The notes beneath the pieces are model-generated. The model saw only the letters and a program-made list of their open reading frames with translations, did no database searches and was not told the origin of the DNA. The position numbers were made by a program, and so were the translations under genes. A stretch of 64,000 nucleotides of DNA from Acanthosoma haemorrhoidale (lineage: Eukaryota > Arthropoda > Insecta > Hemiptera > Acanthosomatidae). Below are positions 57,746 through 64,000 of this stretch, piece by piece. The stretch lies in NCBI GenBank assembly GCA_930367205.1, contig OV884009.1, forward strand, positions 79,009,189 through 79,073,188. Reading direction: 5' to 3'. Position 1 is the first letter of the stretch; each line of letters starts with the position of its first letter.

Positions 57746-58734
57746 GTCCAGTATATAAAAAAATCGTACTTGTCTCATTCCCTCATCTCTCTATAAATCT
57801 CTTATATTTTCCATGAAGGTAACATACTCAACCTGTGACCATTCAAATTTCGAAAAGTTCGCACAAGAATACATTTTATTCTACAGTTATTTTTCCGAAA
57901 ATCATGCTAGAAATTTCAGTGCAGAGATTCAAGCTACACATTTTGGTGGAAATCGTCACATCTAGCACAGAACAGGTAAACCATAATAACATCGAATGGG
58001 GAAATATTTGTCTCATTTCATTCTGCAGGATTTCCGACAATATTGATCATGGGCCGGGAGGGATACGGGCTCTTATGGGGCCCATATTTCACTTCATTAG
58101 TTCCTGAAATTACTGCGTTGAGAGAAGTTCATTTCCCGCGGGATGGGCCTTCATCGCAATTTACGAATACGCACGGCGCTCAGCGGTGGTTGTAGCATAT
58201 TTACTTTTTAATACGCATAGGATCAGTTTAGTTTACTAATTAATGCAAAATTTCAGAACTGTCATTGGCCCTTTCCGGAAGAATAATGATAAAAAAAAGT
58301 TGAGAGTGCATTTGGATACAAACAAAATTAATTTGTGAAAGAGAAAACAATAAATAACAAAGTGCCCAACTGCTCATCAAATTTATTGAGTGAACAATGC
58401 ATCCTCAAGTTTATGTGTGATAAAATAAAATGAAATTATCAATTCTATGGCAAATAATCTAAGAGTTATAAAAGGGTAGTTCCCATTTCGAGTGGCTTTA
58501 TTTAAGAGGGTGGATTGGGTTTATTTGCATTCTTGTGTTCACAATTTCCCTTTTTCTATGAATTTTCCGAAGTAAGGGAATCTAATTCTATTGAATAATT
58601 GATTGTCAGTCGGTGCAACAAATTCACTTTATGTGGGGGGCATCCTAATGAACTTCCTCTTATATATGTTAGCAGAGCTGGCTTGTTTTTTGTATTAGTT
58701 GATCTGATAAATAATTTTATATTGGTTCTGCCAG
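57746..58734. other. Intergenic DNA, nothing recognised
   Basis: A 90-codon plus-strand frame (57835-58107) has no motif. No repeat match was noted. Confidence 0.45.
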
Positions 58735-59245
58735 CATAAGATCTTCCTAAGAGTCCGCGTCAAAACTTATTAAATGATTGTGAAAAAAAAAACTGCTTTA
58801 CTTTAATCGAAAATACTTAATTTTATTTATTTAGCCATCTCGGTCGCTAATTATCGACTTTATGACAAATTAAACAACTGTAGGAGTATTAAATATGCGA
58901 TAGTACCGTAGCTGTTATAACTTTCATTTTTTGCAATATTTTTGCGTAACTGTGTTTTGTGCGTTTCTGAGGAAAAAATCAGAGCTTAAATAACTTCGGA
59001 GCTGAGACTTGAGAAATCTCAAAACATTTCTTTTTTCACGTTTGATTTGTTTCTCAGTAATTCTATTGTATTTAAACAAAAAACCAATCAGTGTATTTCA
59101 AGCAGTTGCAGAATGTAGCTTAGAAAGTTCTAAAGGATTTATATTATTTTTACGACCACTCTCTAAGAAGAGACAGACAGACGAAAGCAGTTTCTTAACC
59201 TGTATTTTAATCAAAGTAAAGCCTCTCCCTTTAGTATCGGAGAAA
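58735..59245 (+). repeat. Repeat family A-like, diverged
   Basis: The second half (ACCAATCAGTGTATTTCAAG through AGAAGAGACAGACAGACG) parallels 31000-31107 and 44180-44295. Earlier parts are too diverged to align by eye. Confidence 0.45.
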
Positions 59246-59523
59246 CGGGTTTTATAGAGAGAACTTCGACAGGTAGTACTTTTAAAGATAATCTGATCGC
59301 GTTAATTAATATGGTGCGCGCTTTCGGAGGATAAAGATAGATTTTCTGAGTCAATCGGTCGGAATTCCCCCTTTAAATATAACGGAACGAAGATTTTTTC
59401 TATTTAACGAGGCACTGGCACTAACTGAATAGAAAATATTTTGAAATGAATACGTCATTAATTAGTTTGATCTAGTTGTCTAGTCTAAGATACAGAAACC
59501 TTTCATCCTCCAGGATAAGATTC

Positions 59524-60093
59524 TTTAAGCCTCATGAATAAGGCATGAGGCATACGTACACAGTAGAAACAGATACACACACCTACGTCAATGTATACAC
59601 ATTATGTTTGGATTAGTAGCCTTATCTGTTGTCGCTTTATTTAATATTCTGTAATGCCTATGGATAAAAGTCACGTTCACATCGATTGCTTTCAATTAAT
59701 TCGTCTAAGGGCAATTGTAATATAAATGTTGAGAAAAGTATTTCAACAGCTAGTAAAATATTCCTTCATTTTACAGTAAGCATGAAATCTTCACTTACGT
59801 ATGAAATCACAAAGTTTTTTTACGCAAAGGCGCTAACGTTTCTGCGTACACAAGAACTCTGCTGTGATTTTAGGCGTCGCGTAGTTTTAGGTTTGTATAA
59901 CTATATTGCTTTGTTCTTATTTTCATCCTTTAGTAGTTAAGTTGCGTATATATATACATATATTGAATATATAATATAATATTTTTTATAATAAATAATA
60001 TTTTAATAATAATATTTTAACTACTGTAAATATTTTTGTAAATAGATGCCTGTACATAGGACTTATTTTTATTTTTATTAAAGGAACAGCGTT
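59524..60093 (+). repeat. Repeat family C, copy 1 (empty site)
   Basis: This is a direct repeat of 62338-62919 along nearly its whole length, from TTTAAGCCTCATGAATAAGG to AAAGGAACAGCGTTA. It lacks the mariner MITE of copy 2: the junction reads GCGTAGTTTTAGG. The two are 2.8 kb apart in the same orientation. Whether they are LTRs of one element or separate copies is not resolved, as nothing retroviral lies between. Confidence 0.8.
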
Positions 60094-60251
60094 AAGTAAC
60101 CCAACCTCCTTCAAATGCATCTGCGCATAGCAGAAAGAGGAGAAATTATTTTGTCATATTTTCACATTGTATAATTTTAAAGGGGTTAAGGGGAAAAAAA
60201 AAAAAATCTTATTCAATCGGAACCACACACCTGAAGTAAACCCTAAACTTT

Positions 60252-60425
60252 TTCTCTCTGCACTGTGGCTGGCTGCTTTACTCAAACCATAGCTTGCTTA
60301 ATTAATTACCACACCTCTCTATTTCCTTACCCGCTAAATTTAGTCTCGGCGATGACAGCCTCTACAGCCTTCTTAGTGGAGATACCTGGGTTCTGACCGC
60401 TAACCTAGCATTCAAAGGGATCCGT
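60252..60425 (+). repeat. Diverged partner of the repeat at 8270-8440
   Basis: CTCTCTGCACT, GGCTGCTTTACTCAAACCAT and CTTCTTAGTGGAGATA align with 8278-8415. No TATA box is retained here. Confidence 0.45.
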
Positions 60426-62337
60426 TCCGTGCAGATGACGGCTTCTGGGGCCTACAAAATCTAGTAGCGTTTCCCTAAGCGGCCTAGTCTGCCTCCTTCC
60501 GCGTAACACTCGCACGGGACCAGTGTGGTTTTCGCCTACCCTTAGATACTCGTGATCATACTAAGACCTCGTAAACTACATTCAATACCTAACCCCTTCT
60601 CCTGAACACAGTGCACAGCTCCTAAGATCTTATCTTAATAAACATACACGAATTAAGCCGGCCGCCAGCAAAGGTCAGGCAAAGACCACAGGTTTATCTC
60701 CTTCTGATGCTCACCGGGGAGTGGCTAGATCAAAGAAACCTCCGGCGGGCGTGCCCGATAAATACCTTTCTTTAATCCAGCTAATGTATTTATGCTTTCA
60801 TTTATTTATTTTACCATTATTATTCCTAATTAAGGGTAAATATAGCTAGGTGCTCCACAACCAGAATATGCTTAAGAAAAACTATTTGTTGACCTTACCT
60901 TAGGTTATATCGTTCTCTGCTTTAAAATAGACTTTGTTCGTTTTTCTGTCTGTTAACCTTAAGTTTGTAACGGAAATGACCGTAAAAAAGGATTTATTAA
61001 TCTGAGATCCTGAAACAACCCCCTTAGATATCCTGCACATATTTTAGTTAATTTACTAACGAGAGGCATGTAAAAGAAAAATAAATCTGAAGAAAGTCTG
61101 ACGTTTTTCTTCCTTTTATGATTTTTCAGCTCACATAAGCCCAGAGGCTATTATAGATTTAAAGTCCTGAATTTCACTTCATTGTTAAAACAATGCTTAT
61201 GTAAAAAGAATGAAACATTCATCGAAATAGAAATTAAGCGGCTATCACATACTGTTCGAGGCTTATTTGGAGGGGATTGTCACCAATCGATATGGTTCAC
61301 AAATAAAAAGTAGTTTTTCCATAATAAGGATTTAATCCGGACGACCTATCGATAGCGATTCTTGATTTTTATCCTTGTCTGTCATAAATACAATTTAGTT
61401 CATAATTGATCCAAAAACATTAAAAAAAAAAAAATTTAAGGTCAGGTAGTTCTATAATGGGAGGAACGGAAGAGGCTGCAAGCTTTGAAAGAACCGATCC
61501 AAAGAACCTCTATACGAGACGGCAGATGCTTAGCGAGGGCAGGGCATGCAGGAGCGCCTAGGCGCCTCGCCCCACCATAGAACCCACGCAAGCTGTATCT
61601 CACTTTCCTAAATTAGCAATATTATCCAGTCCGCTGCTAACCTTAGTGAAACCCCCTCGACCCACGCACATTAACCCTCCAGTCACAGTGCGGCTGTTCG
61701 GTAGGCCGCCCATTGTTCCCCAACGTCAATTCCGCTATTGAAATCTCTTATCATCAAGGTACTACTAGTTCATCAATGGATCAGTAGTCTCGCTTTTATT
61801 TTTATTATTAGCGAATAATTACATATTTTACGTGGATTATGAAGTAAACGGTATGATTTCAAATAAATAAATAAACGAAATGATACATTATCGAGAGAAA
61901 CTTGCAGGGCTCGGAGTGAATTTCCTAATTAATTAAACAATAGTGAAAAAAACTAATGGATATTTCTGATCACAATTATTTCAATTCACTAACAATTAAT
62001 TCACTATAAATCACGTTTTTAACAAATAGAATCAATTGGCAAATAAAATATTGATTGCAGATCGATTGGATAATTTTTACCACCACTACTATGGCCACAA
62101 GACTATACAGTATATATGGCTGGAAGGGTTGAGGAATAAGGTCCAGATCAGTGTTTTACAAAGTTTAAGTAGTTCAACACAATGAAGTTCAAAGGGTAAG
62201 ATTCATATCGTTTCTTCTGTTCCTTGTTCTAAGCGTTAAATTCTTGTTCTAAGACCTGATATGTAGACAAGCTGGTAAAGCCTTTTAAATCCCTCAATGC
62301 TTAATTCAAGTGGCAGAGGAGTCCACTTACTCCTTCG
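60426..62337. other. Intergenic DNA with GC-richer patches
   Basis: No gene is seen. Patches at 60430-60770 and 61440-61740 have raised GC but no long frame and no motif I recognise. They may be old transposon pieces. Confidence 0.45.
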
Positions 62338-62919
62338 CTTTAAGCCTCATGAATAAGGCATACGTACACACGTAGAAACACATACGTACACGCGTCAGTG
62401 AATACACATTATATTCAGATCTGCCGCTTTGTTGAGTATTCTGTACTGCCTACGGCTAAAAGTGACATTTCCATCGATTGCTTTCAAGTTTAGTTTAAGA
62501 GCAATTGTAATGAAAATGTTTCAACAGCTAGTAAACTTTGTTTTACAGTACACATGAAATCTTCACTTACGCATGAAATCACGTGTTTTTACGTAAAGCC
62601 GCTAACCTTTCTACATACACAAGAGCTCAGGCGTGATTTTAGGCCTGTATACGAGGGTGGTCTGAAAAGTTTCCGACCTAACAAAGCTTTTATTTTACTA
62701 GCTTTTATTTATTTTATTATCATCTTCATGTTGAGATCGGAAACTTTTCAGACCACCTGTGTATAGTTTTAGGCATGTATAACTGTATAGCTTCATCCTT
62801 TTTAGTATTTAAGTTGTGTCAATAGTTTAAAATATATTTAATATTTTCCTGCTGTAAATATTTTTGTAAATAGATACATGTAGATAGAACCTTTATATTG
62901 CTTAAAGGAACAGCGTTAT
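62338..62919 (+). repeat. Repeat family C, copy 2 (carries a MITE)
   Basis: It matches 59524-60093 with scattered changes, plus an insertion of about 112 bp at 62650-62761. CATCGATTGCTTTCAA, TTCAACAGCTAGTAAA and CATGAAATCTTCACTTACG are shared landmarks. Confidence 0.8.
62650..62761. mobile_element. Mariner-type MITE, about 112 bp
   Basis: Terminal inverted repeats of about 28 bp share GGTGGTCTGAAAAGTTTCCGA on both ends, a mariner-type terminus. TA dinucleotides flank it at 62648-62649 and 62762-62763. It contains no coding capacity, so it would be moved by a mariner transposase encoded elsewhere. The empty site survives in copy 1 of the host repeat. Confidence 0.92.
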
Positions 62920-63282
62920 CTCATTGAGCTTAGCAGGAGTTTCTATTAAAGGCCAACTTCACCACGAACAAGTTCAAGTTAACCTCACGGAGCAGATATC
63001 TAGTATATAGGTAGGTTATTGTCTGATGTTTAGTCATTTGCTTTATACCAAGCAGAGCATTGCTGGGATTGAATTGAATTGGGGTTGAACTATTGCAGAA
63101 CACACAGAAACATAGACAAATAGATTTGCTGTATCCTTACATACGGTTGGTTGTAATAGGTAGGTGAGAAGTGGTTAATTTCACGTTCCAACCATCACGT
63201 TTTTCTCCAATCCCAGTGAACAGCCAGTTTTCACTACACAAAGGCGGCATAGCCTAGAGAAGGACTCAGCGTAAATCTTTAA

Positions 63283-63350
63283 GGGAATGCCGGGAATCGA
63301 ACCCTGGTCAGCGTACTATCAGACGCGCTTACCACTAGACCGCGGATTTT
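63283..63350 (-). repeat. tRNA-like SINE head, distinct family
   Basis: Minus strand shows CGCGGTCTAGTGGTAAGCGC (box A) and CCAGGGTTCGATTCCCGG (box B with a closed T-arm). No acceptor stem pairs, and unrelated sequence follows, so it is probably a SINE head or tRNA pseudogene. Its body differs from the 3215/17650 family. Confidence 0.6.
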
Positions 63351-64000
63351 TGACATAGTGTGAAATGACGTACAAACCGATCTTAATAAACCGATAGGTT
63401 TTGCCCGGTCTTCAAGCTATCTAGTAGATTCTTCACAGTTACGAAGAGGTTATAGAATGAAGAATGCATAATAGTTACGGACGCTTCCTCACGCATTCCA
63501 GCACTGACCTCTCTGGAATGAAGTAACATTTCCGGTCGGACGATACTGTTAAGTTCAGCATTGCAACGACGGAGCATTCCACACGTGATACTTCTAATGT
63601 TAAAAGTAGTTTTTAAAACTCCGTTCAGAATCTTAAGTTTTTAAACAGCAGAATTTAACAATGGTCCGTACTATCAACTCTTTTATCCAAAAACTCATGT
63701 TTTCACCTGTGTGTCTATCTGTTCTAGTATTAGTAGATTCTTTCAAAATGTTTACCACAAACAGTAAGACACGCCGCATAAAGCCATTGGAACTCAAATT
63801 TCGAACAATTATACTGAAAATTGTATTCCTAAAAAAGTATATATTAAATATATATATATTTTTTTATTAAAAAACAATTTTATGAATATCAGATACCATA
63901 AATCGAACAGTCAACCGTATAATTAGATAATTTATGAAAGCTAAAGAATAAACGAAGTAAGCGTAGGCGATCCCTTCATCATCTCAATTCAATGAATTAA
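63351..64000. other. AT-rich intergenic DNA to window end
   Basis: Two ORFs of 64-69 codons lack motifs. A TA microsatellite-like tract lies at 63840-63865. Nothing else was recognised. Confidence 0.5.

Noticed and set aside
63283..63350. Functional tRNA gene
   Set aside because: Box A and box B and a T-arm are present, but no acceptor stem pairs, so it is treated as a SINE head or pseudogene.

Overview
The window looks like a gene-poor, AT-rich stretch of an insect (or other arthropod) nuclear genome. The basis is the mobile DNA: an intact GTF2IRD2/ZBED5-type hAT element, a pogo/Tigger relic, Jockey- and I-type LINE fragments, tRNA-derived SINEs, a mariner-type MITE, and a Ty3/gypsy element with a baculovirus-F-like envelope gene (errantivirus type). 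I see no convincing host protein gene, rRNA, functional tRNA or CRISPR array. The species cannot be named from the sequence.

Layout. 0.1-2.6 kb: complete hAT transposon with 8-bp target duplication and an unbroken 601-aa transposase, the only clearly intact long gene. 2.6-18.4 kb: AT-rich DNA with SINEs, a Tigger relic (9.4-10.4 kb), a dispersed duplication (12.3-13.1 and 14.5-14.9 kb) whose first copy carries a truncated I-like LINE, and a head-to-head SINE pair (17.65-18.08 kb). 18.4-30.4 kb: an 11.9-kb LTR composite. 30.4-64 kb: repeats, LINE tails, SINEs, a possible solo LTR and a mariner MITE in otherwise featureless DNA.

The region that stands out is the composite. Its backbone is 5' LTR, tRNA-Leu-type primer site, start of gag, [virus-like DNA], rest of gag, integrase C-terminus, broken env, polypurine tract, 3' LTR. 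Protease, reverse transcriptase, RNase H and most of integrase are missing. About 6.8 kb of foreign DNA lies inside gag. About 5.8 kb of that is an imperfect palindrome, two arms of about 2.9 kb joined by a loop of about 13 nt. Each arm carries the same cassette: (a) a protein of unknown function; (b) a 73-aa acidic protein; (c) a BIR-like zinc segment overlapping (d) a 212-aa protein with a parvovirus-type phospholipase-A2 calcium-loop motif but no catalytic HDxxY; (e) a divergent TATA promoter region; (f) a small intron-containing protein; (g) a Cys-rich zinc-finger protein cut off at the palindrome axis. Outside the right arm is a separate clean single-BIR (IAP-like) gene. I infer a fragment of an undescribed or poorly described insect DNA virus or virus-like element. 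The BIR and PLA2-like genes recall baculovirus, parvovirus and adintovirus/Polinton accessory genes, but no capsid, polymerase or packaging gene is visible, so the family is open.

Most genes in the composite are broken by stops, frameshifts or deletions. The 212-aa, 73-aa and 97-aa BIR frames are still open. The two palindrome arms differ by substitutions, an indel of about 86 bp and a microsatellite length change, which argues against a simple fold-back assembly artefact without excluding it.
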